Of a stretch of DNA of 64,000 nucleotides, positions 1 through 12,803 are shown in pieces; positions within the stretch are counted from its first letter, which is position 1; every line of letters begins with the position of its first letter. Source of the stretch: Hippophae tibetana (Eukaryota > Streptophyta > Magnoliopsida > Rosales > Elaeagnaceae); the NCBI GenBank assembly GCA_037013495.1, contig CM072812.1:79529840-79593839 (forward strand), in the 5' to 3' direction. The position numbers and the translations under genes were made by a program. The notes under the pieces are model-generated. The model was not told the origin of the DNA. It did no database searches and was given only the letters and a program-made list of their open reading frames with translations.

Positions 1-373
1 TCTAACGTTTGGTATAAAGATCCGTCAGAAGTTGATATTGATTAGCCAGATCTATGGTGGTGAATCGAGTCTCAAGAAATTCCCTAACTTCCTTAGCAAT
101 GTCAGAATGCCCAAATTCACCATGGATTGAGGGTAAAGTGGTGTTGCGGAACCAGGTAATAATTTGATGATGTTTACTTTCCCAATCTTCAAGACGATCA
201 TCAAATAGAGAGTCAATTTCAATAGTTTCTTTTATGGGTATAGAGACATCACTAGTTATGAGATGTCATAGCTTGCATTCTTTTAAGAAACTCTTCCTTG
301 TATGTGCCCATGATAGATAGTTAGTATCATTAAGGGTGGTAAAAATTGGTTTGGGGACATTATTTTGGTCCAT
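1..373 (-). mobile_element. Ty1/copia gag fossil (partial)
   Basis: The minus strand from 373 down to the window edge reads as the N-terminal part of a copia-type gag polyprotein. It begins near MDQNNVPKP, has the motif NYLSWAHTRKSFL, and further in has FTTIDLANQYQLLTDLYQ, typical of the gag domain of plant copia elements. The rest of the element lies outside the window. About 500 bases of non-coding leader lie upstream (374-860). An LTR ending near 1126 is possible but unproven. The element looks broken and old. Confidence 0.7.
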
Positions 374-2340
374 TTTAAAGAAATAATATAAGAGAATAGT
401 ATAAAGGAGTTTAGATAGGTCAAAAATAACCTTAAAATGGAAAGAGAGGTCAAAAAAGCCTAAAACTGGTCTGAAATAGTGGAAAATCAACTGGGAAGAT
501 GCTGAACCAGAGCTGTGAAGAAAAAAAACTAGTTCTGGTGAACCAGGTCAAGGTATAGTTGGAGCGTAGGTTAGGCATGGCTAGAGCGTGGGTTGGTGGC
601 TACTGGTTCACGGGTCAGACGTGGGTTGCAGAGCACGTTAGGCCTATGAGTGGGTTGGTGCGTAGGTTTTGGGAACATATCCTTTAAACGACGTGTGAGG
701 GTGCATGAAAGGTTATTTTGGTGGCATTGGAATTTTCTGGATGAGACGAGTGTAATGATGGTATTTTGGATTTGATTATATTAGTATAAATGATGATTTG
801 TGAGAATAGAAGTTTTATGGTGATAGTGGTTTATTATGATAAATAAAGGCAAAAATTTGATAGAAATTCTAGAAATATACGAGAGATTTTGATATTATGT
901 TAATAATATAAATAGATAATAAATAAAGATTGATTTATTGTATTGATACTATTGTAATTGTGTATTTAGAATGTACTTAAAAAAAATTATTTATAAGATT
1001 GTAAGAGGTGTATTATTGTACTTACATGATATTACTATTGTAATTCTCTAATAGTATATAAGTATAGCAATACAAAAATGAAGTATAATATCTTATATCT
1101 TACCAGTAGCCTAATTAATTATAACATTATACTATGGTGTTAATAAAGCATTTACTATTTGTTTAAATTTTTGAAAGTATAGGTTGCAGGCAAGGGGTTT
1201 GAGGAATCTGATCGAGTTAAAAGGTTTTGGTTTTTATTCTAATTTATCATTTATTAAAATAAATTAATTTTATTGGTGTATTAATTAGTTAATTATTTTT
1301 TGATATTTCAAAAATATTTTTTAAAATTTATATCATATTACATGCAAATGTTAAAACATTTAGTAATATTTTATATTTGTAAGAGAATTTAATTAGATTA
1401 ATACACTATTTCTATTAAAATAAAATATTTATATATAACACTGCAACTTATAAAAAACTTGTCAACCTATCTTTCCATTAAAAATACATATTCTTTTGAA
1501 AAAGGAATAAGCATTACTGAATCACCTCTACGATTGCGTGAAAAACGAAAAAGGATAATATCGTATATTCTACCCCACCTAGACTACCACTACACTAAAT
1601 ATTATACTCACTTAAAATCATAAATGTACATGTAAAAAGACCCATAATAAAAACCATAAAACCCACAATAAAAATATAAATTATTTATTATATTTTTATA
1701 ATTAATAAATTATTATTATAGTATTGGCAATTTAACGTTGTGTATCTCAATTTTCTTAGGTAATAATGACGTAATATAACGACATAAAATCATTGATGAA
1801 AGCAAGATTATGTGAAATTAGTCTTTCTAACATGTAAATTTATCCCTCGACATAATTTTTTTTTTAATTTTTAGAAAACAGTTTACAGGCAACATGGAAA
1901 AAAAATGGAAAAAAAAACTTTTAACCATATGAACAGTTCAACCCAATAAAGTCTGCATCCTTAAATCATTATGTAGATTAAGAGGAACAACCATTACATG
2001 CTATAATATAACAAATGAGAACGCCTACCAAACATTAAAAAAAATAAACAAGGAATGACCATTCTCAGCACATAACAAAAACAAGAAAAAAATATTAATG
2101 ATACCCTGAGGTTATTCCTTTATTCAAGGACGTTTTCAAAAATATTATAGATATTATTAATATTAGACTACTAATCAATGATAATCTGAGCGTTAAAAGT
2201 ATATTTGCAAGAACCCACTATCAGATGCAAAAAATGAATTTCCACATCCATGGCTGCTAAAATCATCGTCACCCACTCAAAAACATATACAAGGCAGATA
2301 GTTGTAGCATTTCAGGGCAATATAGTTGGCGCTTTTCAGG
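374..2340. other. Leader of the copia fossil, then AT-rich spacer with no recognised gene
   Basis: Bases 374-860 are the probable leader of the copia gag fossil. A stretch at 859-1126 starts TGATAG and ends ATAACA and could be a short LTR in minus orientation, but I see no second copy and no clear primer binding site. From 1127 to about 2340 the DNA is very AT-rich and I find no coding potential, RNA gene or repeat with recognisable ends. Confidence 0.4.
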
Positions 2341-2990
2341 ACTTTTTTAATTCTCAATTTTTTCACCGATTGAAGAAGGCTTAGCTTCAAAAGAAATAAT
2401 GCATGGATTTTGATTTATGATGGGTTCTGCAACTGCTATGTTGTTAATTAGTTCCTTTTCTATTTGGGTTTTAGCCTGAAGCTCCTGGAAACCCATATTT
2501 AGAGGTGGGCTTCTTTCAATTTGAGAGCTTTTACTCACTACCGAGGTTTTTGATTTTATGCTTCAATGGACAAGTGGACCAAGTTACACGGCTAAATAAA
2601 ATGAGAGAACTTTCTTCTCCCTTTAGCGGCTGAGAAAGAACAAGAAAACCAATCCTTGAACGTAGTGCAACCTTCGGCCCTTCTGAAGCCAAGAAGGAAC
2701 TACTTCCTTCAATCCCTACTGCCCGGCACTGCTCCTTAAAGCCGAGAAGGATAGCAAATTGTTTTAGGACAAAAGGCAACCTTGGCTAACATGGGTTGTG
2801 AATACCATTGATGGCAACTATTTCGTTGAGTTTGGTGTCTACATATAGGGTGTTTACGGCATCATAGAGCCGTAGCGGCAAATTGACTGTGATTGAATAG
2901 TTATCCTTTCTAATTATGGGGCAAGGAATTAGGGTGACAACTTTTTAGATTCCTTAAGGAAACTACTCTTATATTCTTTATTTAGATGTC
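2341..2990 (-). other. Unrecognised, possibly decayed coding or organelle-derived DNA
   Basis: This stretch is less AT-rich than its surroundings and has open minus-strand frames: 63 codons at 2347-2538, 82 codons at 2531-2779, and a short exon-like piece around 2820-2960. None matches a family I know. The part around 2590-2780, with phrases such as TTTAGCGGCTGAGAAAGAA, has the look of plant mitochondrial intergenic DNA, so a nuclear mitochondrial insertion is possible. This rests only on general sequence character. The copia element at 2996 inserted directly next to it. Confidence 0.2.
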
Positions 2991-2995
2991 TTATT

Positions 2996-3155
2996 TGTTA
3001 ATTAATTATTAATGTTATATTAGTTGTATCCAACTAATATATTTTTTTTAAATTACTTTTACAAAAAATAGATTCTTATTTTCTGTATTTATACATGTAT
3101 TAATCTCCATTGTAATTAAGATTATAAATACATTTCCAATATAGAAAAAAAAATT
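2996..3155 (+). repeat. 5' LTR of the copia element
   Basis: This block matches 8031-8189 over about 150 bp. It starts TGTTAATTAATTATTAATG and shares the downstream phrase ACATTTCCAATATA. The end next to the primer binding site is less certain because the two copies diverge over the last ten or so bases. Confidence 0.85.
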
Positions 3156-6100
3156 TATCGGTTTCTGAGCAACCAGCGCCGCCTAGTGTCGTCGCCAGTT
3201 TTTTTATGCAGTGTCGTTAACCTTCTCGCACTGATCAGTTCGCGTCGCAGTTGCAGATCCGTCGTCCAGTCCGCGCTGTCCAGTTCGTGACGTCCAGCCC
3301 GTGTCGACCAGCCTTGTGCCGTCTTGCCCTGCGCACCAGCTCGTGCACCCCTGCGCACCGTCCAGCTTCTCCCTGCATTTTCTGTGAGTCCGCATACTAC
3401 GCTTTCAGTTTTGAATTTTTTTTCCCTCTTTTAGTTTTATCCGCACACTGCATTTTCTGCCCTAATCGGCTCACTAAACAGCCCATCAGTTTTAAGTTTA
3501 GCCCATCAGCCTAAGCCCATCAACCCAAGCCCATCAGCCCAAGCCCATCAGCTCAAGCCCACTTTTCAGCCCACCCCGACCAAAAAAAAACCAAAATTTT
3601 TATTGAGCTACACAATATATTTTTTATTATTATTTCAATGGAAGATTCAAGACAACATCAAGTTTCCAGAATTCATGAGGTTCCAAATTTTGAAGTTTCT
3701 GTTAAGAGTTCAGAAATTGGTTCTTTTGGGGGTACTAAACTTAATGGTACAAATTTTTGAAGATGGAAAAAAGTTATGTCTGTTTATCTTCGTGGGATGC
3801 ATAAGATGGGACATGTATCTGGATCAATTCGGGCTCATAGTCAAGATGATATAGAAGCCTATACTAGGTGGGAAGATGATGATGGCTTTGTCATGTCAAT
3901 TCTATTTAGAGCCATCACTGATGATATATTACAAATGGTGGAGGAATGTGAAACTACTGAAGCCGTATGGAATACCTTAAGCGATCTTTATACAAATGAG
4001 TCTGACTTTATTCAAGTTCATGAACTCATGTGCAAAGCTGCTGACATGCAGCAAAATGGGCAACCAATATCTCTTTTTTTTACCAAGCTGAAAAATGTAT
4101 GGGCTGAAATTGACCAGAAACGCCCGTGTAAAATTAAAAATCTAGAAGACCTTATGTGGTACCAGAAGGAGAAGGAGCTTGAACGAGTACATGTCTTTTT
4201 AAGAGGCCTTGATACAAAACATAATAGTGCTAAAGGCGAACTACTTTGAATGTCAGATCCTCCGAGCTTGACTATTGCCTTTACATACATCCGTAAAGAC
4301 GAATCTCAGCAAGAGAGTCTTCATCAGGCACATATTGAGGTATCAAGTCTAGCCATTCAAGCCAAATCAAAGGCACCCTTCCTCCAGTAGCAAAATTCAA
4401 TTCCACTTCATCATTAGGGACCTCCACCAATCTTCCTCGTTCTCCCTGTTCTTATTGCAATGAACATGGGCATCTTCGTGAGACTTATTGGAAACTATAT
4501 CCACACTTGAAACCAAAAGCAGACTACTATACAGCAAAATGACAAAATGGGCATCGTTCTAAAGCAAAAGCAGCTGTCGTGCAAATTGTCCAAGAACCAG
4601 ACTACTATGGACAGAATCATCCTATCGAATGTGGAGGTATCCCTACAGCTTCAATAGCTAGTCATGATAAGATTGGTATGACCTTAAATGTTTCTCACTT
4701 TGTTGGGTCTAATACTTGGATTATTGATTCTGGTGCATCTGATCATATGACTTATGATAAATCTTATTTTAATGAGTTATCTCCCCCACCAGTGTCTTAT
4801 GTTACGGATGCTAATGGTGAGGCCTTTCCTGTCTTAGGAAAGGGGTCAGTTCATATCACTCCATCTTTACAGCTTCATAATGTTTTATATGTACCTGACT
4901 TATCTCATCACTTAATATTTGTCCCATAGTTGAATATTGAGTCTAAATGCTTTGTAACCTTTTATCCTATGTATGTGATTTTTCAGGATCTTCTTACCAA
5001 GGAAATAATTGGTCGATGGTATCTGAGGGGCAGATTGTTCCGTTTGGATCAGAACTACGGAGGGGAGAAACCAGGAGCACGGGCAAGCACTGCATTGACT
5101 TCTAGTTCCGATAAGCTAAGTGAAATTTGGTTGTAGCATTGTCGCTTAGGGCATCCGTCTTTTAGTCTTATGAAAAAAACCATGCCCACTTTATTTATTG
5201 GTGTTAGTGAAAATGTTTTACATTGTGAGACTTGTGTTTTGGCCAAGAGCCATCGTGTTACTTATTCTCCTAGTATTTCTAATAAAAGTACTATTCCTTT
5301 TGAATTAATTCATTCTGATGTTTGGGGACCATCTAAAGAGCCCACTATATCGGGTATGAGATATTTTGTTTCGTTTATCGATGATTGTACAAGGTTATCG
5401 TGGATTTATCTTCTTAGAACAAAAGAGGAAGTTTTTTCAATTTTTCAAAATTTTCATACCTTCGTTCAAACACAATATAATGGCATTATTCGGATCCTCC
5501 GTTCTGATAATGGGGGGGAATATGTTAATCATGTTTTTCAAAAAAAATTCAAAACATATGGGATTATTCACCAAACTACTTGTCCGCAAACACCGGAACA
5601 AATAGAGTGTCTGAAAGGAAAAATCGTCATTTACTTGATATGGCTCGCGCACTCTTATTTAGTGCTTATATGCCAAAATACCTTTGGGGTGATGCTGTAC
5701 AAGCTTCCGCCCATCTCATCAATCGTCTCCCGTCTAGTGTCCTTAACGGAAAAATCTCATTCCAAATTCTCGCATCTTACGTCTCCTTATCATCCTTCCA
5801 TAATCTTGCTACCCATGTATTTGGTTGTGTTGTTTTTGTGCATGTTCCTAAAAATCAAAGGTCTAAATTAGATGCCCGGGCAATTAAATGTGTGTTTGTT
5901 GGTTATGGAAGTTATCAGAAAGGGTACAAGTGCTTCCATCCACCAACCAGAAAGTATTATGTTACTATGGATGTTACCTTCTTTGAGGACATGAGTTATT
6001 TTTCCTCACCTGATACTGCTCGTCAGGAGGAGAATACATATTTCGAAGAACTGTATCATGGTGAGGGGGAGGCATTAGGAGAATCACCAACTGATGTTTC

Positions 6101-8030
6101 AATGAGACCAGATGAGACTTCTAATTCCTTGAATCCAGTCATGGCAGAAGCAGATACTCCAAGTATTCAAGCATCAAATTCACTTACAACAAATGACATT
6201 GAAGACACAATTGTACCCTCAGGCATTACTCCTACCCTTGATCAACAACTCCCTAATACTGAAGGTTACTCATCTGAGGTATGTACACCTACTGATACTA
6301 ATAGCATCGAGTCTAATGTTGGACAATATGTGTTATCAAATAGGTCTACTCGAGGTCAACCAGCCAAAAGGTATGAACCAAATATTCATGCAAAATCAAA
6401 ATACCCAGTAGCCAATTACATGTCCACTAAAAGATTATCTAAGTCATATAAATCATTTGTGAATCAAATATCTGGTGTATCAGTACCTAACAAAGTGCAG
6501 GATGCGTTGGGAGATCCAATATGGAGGAAGGCAATGGCTGAAGAGATGGATGCGTTAAAGAAGAATGATACTTGGCAACTTGTGTCACCACCACAAGGAA
6601 AAAAGGCAGTTGGTTGTCGATGGGTGTTTACTATAAAACATAATGGTGATGGATCCGTAAATCGGTATAAAGCTCATCTTGTAGCAAAAGGGTTTACTCA
6701 AACGTATGGTGTAGACTACGATGAGACTTTTGCTCCTGTTGCCAAAATGAACACAATTCGGGTTCTGCTCTCACTTGCTGCTAACCTAAACTGGCCACTT
6801 CGGCAATTTGATGTCAAGAATGCGTTTCTTCATGGAGAATTAGCCGAGGAGGTGTACATGAGTCTTCCACCTGGGTATGTAGTTGATTCTCCTGGTAATT
6901 TTGTATGCAAATTGAGGAAGTCTTTGTATGGTCTCAAGCAATCCCCTCGAGCCTGGTTTGGAAGGTTTTCACAATTCATGCAAAAGATTGGTTACAGACA
7001 GAGTAATTCAGACCACACTCTATTTCTCAAACATCAACGAGGGAAGGTAACAGCCCTAATCATTTATGTTGATGATATGGTAATCACTGGTGATGATACT
7101 ATTGAGATGGATAAATTACAAAGACATCTAGCCTCTGAATTCGAGATGAAGGACTTAGGTGAACTAAAGTACTTCTTAGGAATTGAGGTAGCCAGGGGAA
7201 GAGAAGGAATATATCTGTGTCAGAGGAAGTACATTATTGATCTGCTAATAGAGATAGGTATGTTGGATTGCAAACCTATTGACACTCCTATTGAGCAAAA
7301 CCATTGTTTAGGAGAGTATCCAGATCAGATACCAACTGATCGAGCTCGCTATCAGAGATTGGTTGGACGTTTGATTTACTTAGCTCATACTAGACCAGAT
7401 GTTGCATATGCAGTAAGTGTGGTGAGTCAGTTCATGCATAATCCAAGTGAGAACCATATGAATGTTGTTTTGAGAATTTTAAGGTATTTGAAATCGGCTC
7501 CAGGAAGGGGAGTAATGTTCTCTAAACACAACAATCCTCTTGAAGTCTGCGGATTCACAGATGCTGATTGGGCAGGAAGTATTACAGATAGAAAGTCAAC
7601 ATCGGGTTATTTCACCTTTGTGGGAGGAAATTTGGTTACATGGAAAAGTAAGAAGCAGAAAGTGGTGGCATGATCTAGTGATGAGGCCGAGTATAGAGGT
7701 ATGGCTCATGGGGTTTATGAATTGCCGTGGATAAGAACTTTGTTATTGGATTTGGGCTTCGAACTCAAAAATACTATGCAGATGTATTGTGACAATCGAG
7801 TAGTTATTAATATATCACAAAATCCAGTACAACATGATCACAGTAAGCATGTAGAGGTTGATCGTCACTTTATAAAAGAGAAGTTAGATGCCAAACTTAT
7901 TAGTTTTCCTTTTGTTTCTACAGAAGAACAACTTGCAGACATGCTTACCAAAGGAATCTCCAAGAAGTCATTATATGGCTCATTAAGCAAGTTGGGCATG
8001 ATTGATATCTATGTGTCAACTTGAGTGGAA

Positions 8031-8189
8031 TGTTAATTAATCATTAATGGTATATTAGTTGTATGCAACTAATATACTTTTCCTAAAATTACTTTTACAA
8101 AAAGTAGATTCTTATTTTCTATATTTATACATGTATTAATCTTCATTGTAATTAAGATTGTAAATACATTTCCAATATATTCAATTTCA
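8031..8189 (+). repeat. 3' LTR of the copia element
   Basis: Direct copy of 2996-3155. It follows the end of the RNase H domain closely, after a short purine-rich stretch (GAGTGGAA). The right border is put at the CA at 8188-8189 because TTATC follows, close to TTATT before the 5' LTR. Confidence 0.8.
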
Positions 8190-9183
8190 TTATCTATATG
8201 ATATTTTGGAAACGTTAAATGTATTCTTGAAAAAAGACAAATCCTCGAGAGTATCATTGATAATTTCCCCCAAAGTAAATGAAACTAGCTTGTGAAAATT
8301 ATCAAGACTAGATGCACTTAATAATCAGCCGTTCTAACATTAGTAAATATAAACCCAGAATTCAATTCCCCACTCCCAATATCATTTAGTAAAAAAAAAT
8401 TCCTAATAAATGTAAGCCAATAGATTATGCATGCACATCTAATTGTTAAAAGAGAACAAGATTGTCATGTAATGCCCTATCAAACAATTCCAAGTAACCT
8501 CACACTTTTTCTCATCATTAGGTGCATAAACAATTTCAAATAGTGTTAGCCTTGAAAATACTAAGATAGACCATTATGCATCATACAATTTTTTTCTCTT
8601 CTAAGATAATAAAATCCAGCTATTTCAACAATTCCAAATGAACTCGCTTGAATACACGAGCTTACGCCCATAAAATCAGCTAAAAAGAAGAAAGATAGGT
8701 TAAAATAGCGTCTGTTCATAGCCTATACAAATCTCATCATAAACAAAGAAGAAAACTAAAAGAACGTACGTCCACTACAGATTGAATGCTACATAACTCT
8801 AATTCCATGCGATGATAATATTCAACTATGAATAATGCCCTGAATCCAGATAATAAATCTACCCACAGGGTGAACGAGTGGTTCAAATTTACACTAATAT
8901 GCTACAATTCTCCATCGTACATCAAAAATTATCTTGTAGTTTATTTGACCTGTTGAATTCAATATACAGCAGTAGGGGAATCTATATACAATTTGCATTC
9001 TCTTTATTTTCACTTTATCAATAACTTAGTCCTTACGTTAGCTACAAGGTCACATTTTATCAGGGTAATTGCAAACCCTTTCAAAAATCAAGTTTAACCA
9101 ACCAAGTTTCACATTATCAATAACTTAGTCCTTACATAAGCTACAAGGTCACATTATATCCTAGTAATTGCAAACCCTTCCAA
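8190..9183. other. Spacer with a ~99-bp-spaced direct duplication next to the hAT insertion
   Basis: No gene is visible. Two diverged copies of about 75 bp lie at about 9011-9090 and 9110-9183, sharing the phrases ATCAATAACTTAGTCCTTAC and GCTACAAGGTCACATT. The second copy is cut by the hAT element at 9184 and resumes at 11969. The first copy therefore acts as an internal uninterrupted reference for the insertion site. Confidence 0.65.
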
Positions 9184-11968
9184 TAGGAGTGAGTAAAATA
9201 TCTGATCAAATCCGAAAAAATTGAGTGGTTTCGATCCGAAATCGGATCGGATTCGGATTGAATTTTATCAATTTGTTCGAATTCAGATACGGATTAAAAA
9301 TATTCAAATCTGTATAATCTAATTCGATCCGATATATTTAATATATTATTTAAATATATATATATATAATAATATTATATTAATTAAACATATTTAATTT
9401 ATTGCTATCTCTCATGCTATCAGCCTCTCATATACAAAAGTAACAAAACCCTAATCTAAACATATTCCTCAGCTTTCAACCCTATTTCTCTCTCAAGCGC
9501 GATCGACGACGCAACGTTTTCTCTCACGCTTGACGTCAGCGAACAGCCACCAACTGCTCTCCCATTTCCCAGCCCGACGCCAACAATAGTTCATCGTCTC
9601 TGACTGGCAGACTCCCTACCCAATCGTTGTTCCCAACCACTGTTCTTTATCGTTTCATTTCCTCCCACTGTTCATCACCTTCCTTGCCAAGCTCGCAGAC
9701 TCAGTCACCGTTTGTCACTGTTCTTCAATGGAAGGTTAGATTCGTTTGATGGTTTTCTTTTTATGAATTTTGATTTCAGATTTCATTTTCTCCAATGTTC
9801 AAATGCTCTGTTTCGTGATGTGCTATTGATATTGGTTCATAATGTTTTGGCTGCTTTATTTTTGGATTCTTGTGAGTGACCGAGTGGATGTTTATATTTG
9901 CGACCACTTGCCATTAATAGAAAGTCTATGTTGTTTCCCTTTGCAATAACTATCTTGTTTCTTGTTGTTGCATTTCACACAGTGGCATTTGTTATTGGTT
10001 ATGTTTTAACTAGAATGATATTTCATAAAGATTCTGATGTGAAAGCATTGCAAAGAACTTTAACTTATGAGACAAGTTGATCTTTCTCTGTTGCTAGAAG
10101 TATATTAATCAAATGATGTATTACTCAAACTAATGAATTTTATTTTGTTGCTTCAGGAATGCAAAGCAATCTTCTTACACTTGCCCTTACAAATAGGTTT
10201 TTTCAAGATCCACTTGTTGGTGTACCTCCAGCAATCTCTGTGAGTCATTCAACAGGCTTGAATACTTTAAGCAACGTTTTTTTTTGTTGATACTTCTGAT
10301 ATTACAATATTTTTGCAAGAACTCTTCAGTTAACTAGTTAATGGCTTGACTGTGATATTTTCATCCTAATTTTCAGCTTATGCAAACAATTGACTAAACA
10401 TGGCATGGTAGGTTTAGGTTGCATATTTTTGAATACTTGTCAATCGGTTTCATATGTTGGATAAGAAAACGTAGGAAATGAAAACAACATAATCTTCTTT
10501 TTCAACATGGACCAGAAAGTTTTCTGAAGCTATTTTTTGTTACACAAATGGATCGTTCAAAGTGTTGGAGAATGTCATTTCGTATCCTATATATACCATT
10601 GTACGTCAGGGGTATGATAAAGTTTGCTTGTTTTGTGTACTCAAATCCATACTTATCATTTATCTGTTAATGATTTGTAACACTTGTGATTGATGAAGTT
10701 TTTATTTTTACAATGTTTTTTTCACTTTCTTCTTAGGCAAAAAGCAGAGTATCTAAGACAGAGAGCAAAGTTACATAGTTCGGTCCAAGTTAAATGTAAT
10801 AGGATGCACAAGCAAGCTGATCATCTTGCTATAAAGCTGGCAAGGTAATAGGGACCATGCACTTTTCACTAGTTGTTGATTAAACCTAACTTTCCCATAT
10901 TAGAATGGATGATTGATTGATATGTTTATGATGTTGGGCTCTATTGTATGATAAAGTTTGCATTACAGAGTGGTTAACTAAAATTTTATTGTTTTGTGTG
11001 TTGGAAGTAGTTCCTTAAGCATAGAAGGTCTATCTTATACTTGACAATGACTTATGATGCGCTGAAAATCAATGAGGAACGTGTCAAATTAATGCCTTTT
11101 GACGAGCTTGCTTGTTGTATTGAATCAACTGATATCCTTCAAACTCTGCAAGCTTTGCTTGATCGATTTGAGTATCTAATAAAGGTCTCTATTAGTATTG
11201 CTGCCACTAATCATCCATTCAATATCGATCACCTTCTCAAATCTCAAGCGAGTTGCTACTCCTAAGAGGACTACACCAAGGATGTCTGTGAAGGGTAGAG
11301 ATGGAAAGAAAACAATTCCATCAAGGGAGATAGGGAACTTCCCCTAGACTATGGAGGTATCCAGTAAGGATTTTTCTTTGCGCGTACATGATATTTAGTC
11401 ACCCAAATGTAGTTTTTAATGGTCAGGGAGAGCGTGAGAAAGCTCTGCCCAAGGCTACAAAAGTATTTGTCCGGGAGTTTGAGTTTTTACCGAAGCTTTT
11501 GCTAGAAAGACCTATTCATAATTCTATTAAAGAGTCTAATGCTACATACCTTTAGGTTTAAGCTTGTAGTTTTCTATATAAACATTATACATTTAGGTCT
11601 TAGCTTTAAGTTAAATTATGTAATTGATATTATATTATTATTTTTTATATCATTGTTGTTGAATTATTTTTAATATCATTTATTTTTAAATTTATATGGA
11701 AAATATTTTTATTTTAAATTTTTCTTTGATTTTATGTAATTTTTCATTTTATAGGTTTAAATTATATCAAATTCGGATTCGGATTAACATTTAGAGCGAA
11801 ACGGATTGGATTGAATAATTCATAATTTGTTTATTTATGTAATTTTTTATTTTTTAGATTTAAATTAAAATTTTGACTATATCTGATCCGATCGGATTCG
11901 GATTGACATTTAGAACGGATTGAATAATTCATAATTTGCTTCAAATTGATATAAAATTGTCAACCCTA
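9184..11968. mobile_element. Non-autonomous hAT-type transposon carrying captured gene DNA
   Basis: A 2785-bp insertion is flanked by 8-bp duplications differing at one base: CCTTCCAA (9176-9183) and CCTTCTAA (11969-11976). Its ends are short imperfect inverted repeats, TAGGAGTGAG on the left and CAACCCTA on the right (read inward TAGGGTTGAC). The 8-bp duplication and TAGGG-type ends are hallmarks of the hAT superfamily. Just inside both ends are subterminal repeats of GGATTCGGATT/ATCCGATCGGAT type (about 9225-9330 and 11770-11940). No hAT transposase is visible. The interior instead resembles a spliced host gene, so this is a pack-type hAT that needs transposase from elsewhere. The neighbouring direct duplication shows the same site without the insertion. 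Confidence 0.82.
9728..11560 (+). pseudogene. Captured multi-exon host gene fragment inside the hAT element
   Basis: Several stretches look like exons with splice signals. A possible 5' UTR and first exon ends ATGGAAG at 9734, followed by GT. The next exon, 10157-10239, lies between AG and GT. It stays in phase with the first and reads SNLLTLALTNRFF and DPLVGVPPAIS. A later piece ending near 10846 reads VKCNRMHKQADHLAIKLA but in a shifted frame. At 11041-11265 an open stretch reads ERVKLMPFDELACCIESTD and LLDRFEYLIKVS. The following TPKRTTPR-like stretch lies in yet another frame, and an in-frame stop occurs in the exon around 10740-10850. I do not recognise the parent gene. At least two frameshifts and one stop make it a decayed transduplicate rather than a working gene. 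Confidence 0.6.
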
Positions 11969-11976
11969 CCTTCTAA

Positions 11977-12803
11977 GAATCAAAAGTGTAACTAACTGAA
12001 TCAACATAAAACTAAGCAATAACATGGCAAACACAATTCATTTTTTTTAAATGAATACTATTGAAGGATAAAAGCTAAGTATAATTTGAATAGCAATGAT
12101 ATTTTTTCATTTCCACTTAAATAAATAAAAATAAGAAAAGGAATTCAATGTCCATTTAGGGCATAGATAATTTCTTTTCCTTTCCTGAATTAAGAGAAGT
12201 AAGACTTCATTTCTTTGTCTATATTGAGAGATCCAATTCTCAGGAGGGAACGAACGAAACCAGAATGATTCTCCTCATGATCCAACTTCTCCGCCCGCCT
12301 TTCCTATTTGATTCAATCAATTGGATTTGGAACAGCCCCCACTTACTTATCTACTCCAGTCACTCTAAGCAGAGTAAGCTAAAAAAATGACCAATGGAAT
12401 CCCAATCCCAATAGCCTCTCAGAAGCTGAACCGACACACATAAAAAAAAGATAAAGGAACAAAGGGAACACATGATATAACTCAGATTCAGAAAACTATA
12501 AACATAGAAATCGAATCACAGAAAGAGAGATCTCACATAATCATCAAAAACTTTCAAATTTTAGTTTGGTAAACATTATTCAGATAAAGTTATAAGGTAC
12601 TGTCGGCATCTATCCATGGCCGGGCGTGCATAACCTCGATGATCCAACAAAAAAACTTAACATAACCAAACACATACATAATCTAATACATAGGAATCCA
12701 AACCCTAAATCAAAAACGGTGTAGATTCGACAGACAGGAATCGAACCACAACGAAAGATACCAAATCTCAACTTAGGTGTGCCGGGTATCAACCGGGATT
12801 GGA
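11977..12803. other. Spacer and 3' side of TOM7
   Basis: No coding sequence other than frame shadows is visible. The part nearest 12803 should be the 3' UTR of TOM7, which is read on the minus strand. The block from about 12150 to 12600 is less AT-rich than the spacers, but I do not recognise it. Confidence 0.4.

Larger units (their letters stand above)
2996..8189 (+). mobile_element. Ty1/copia LTR retrotransposon, near full length
   Basis: A 5.2-kb copia element lies between two short direct repeats (LTRs about 155-160 bp) that both begin TGTTAATTAAT. A possible 5-bp duplication flanks it (TTATT before, TTATC after). A primer binding site resembling the initiator-Met tRNA complement is at about 3158-3170 (GGTTTCTGAGC). 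Domain order is that of copia: gag (about 3640-4500), protease with WIIDSGASDHMT (from 4717), integrase (about 5130-6000), reverse transcriptase (about 6500-7300, YVDDM at 7065-7079) and RNase H to about 8024. Short LTRs suggest the Ale-like group. By eye the LTRs differ at about one position in fourteen, suggesting an age of a few million years. The reading frame carries several breaks, so it is a fossil. Confidence 0.9.

Noticed and set aside
3155-3514. Open frames in the GC-rich leader after the copia 5' LTR
   Set aside because: High GC removes stops by chance. The position is the untranslated leader, and the proteins are low in complexity.
9898-10080. 60-codon hydrophobic open frame as a small membrane protein gene
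   Set aside because: It lies in what reads as the first intron of the captured gene in the hAT element and has no supporting homology that I recognise.
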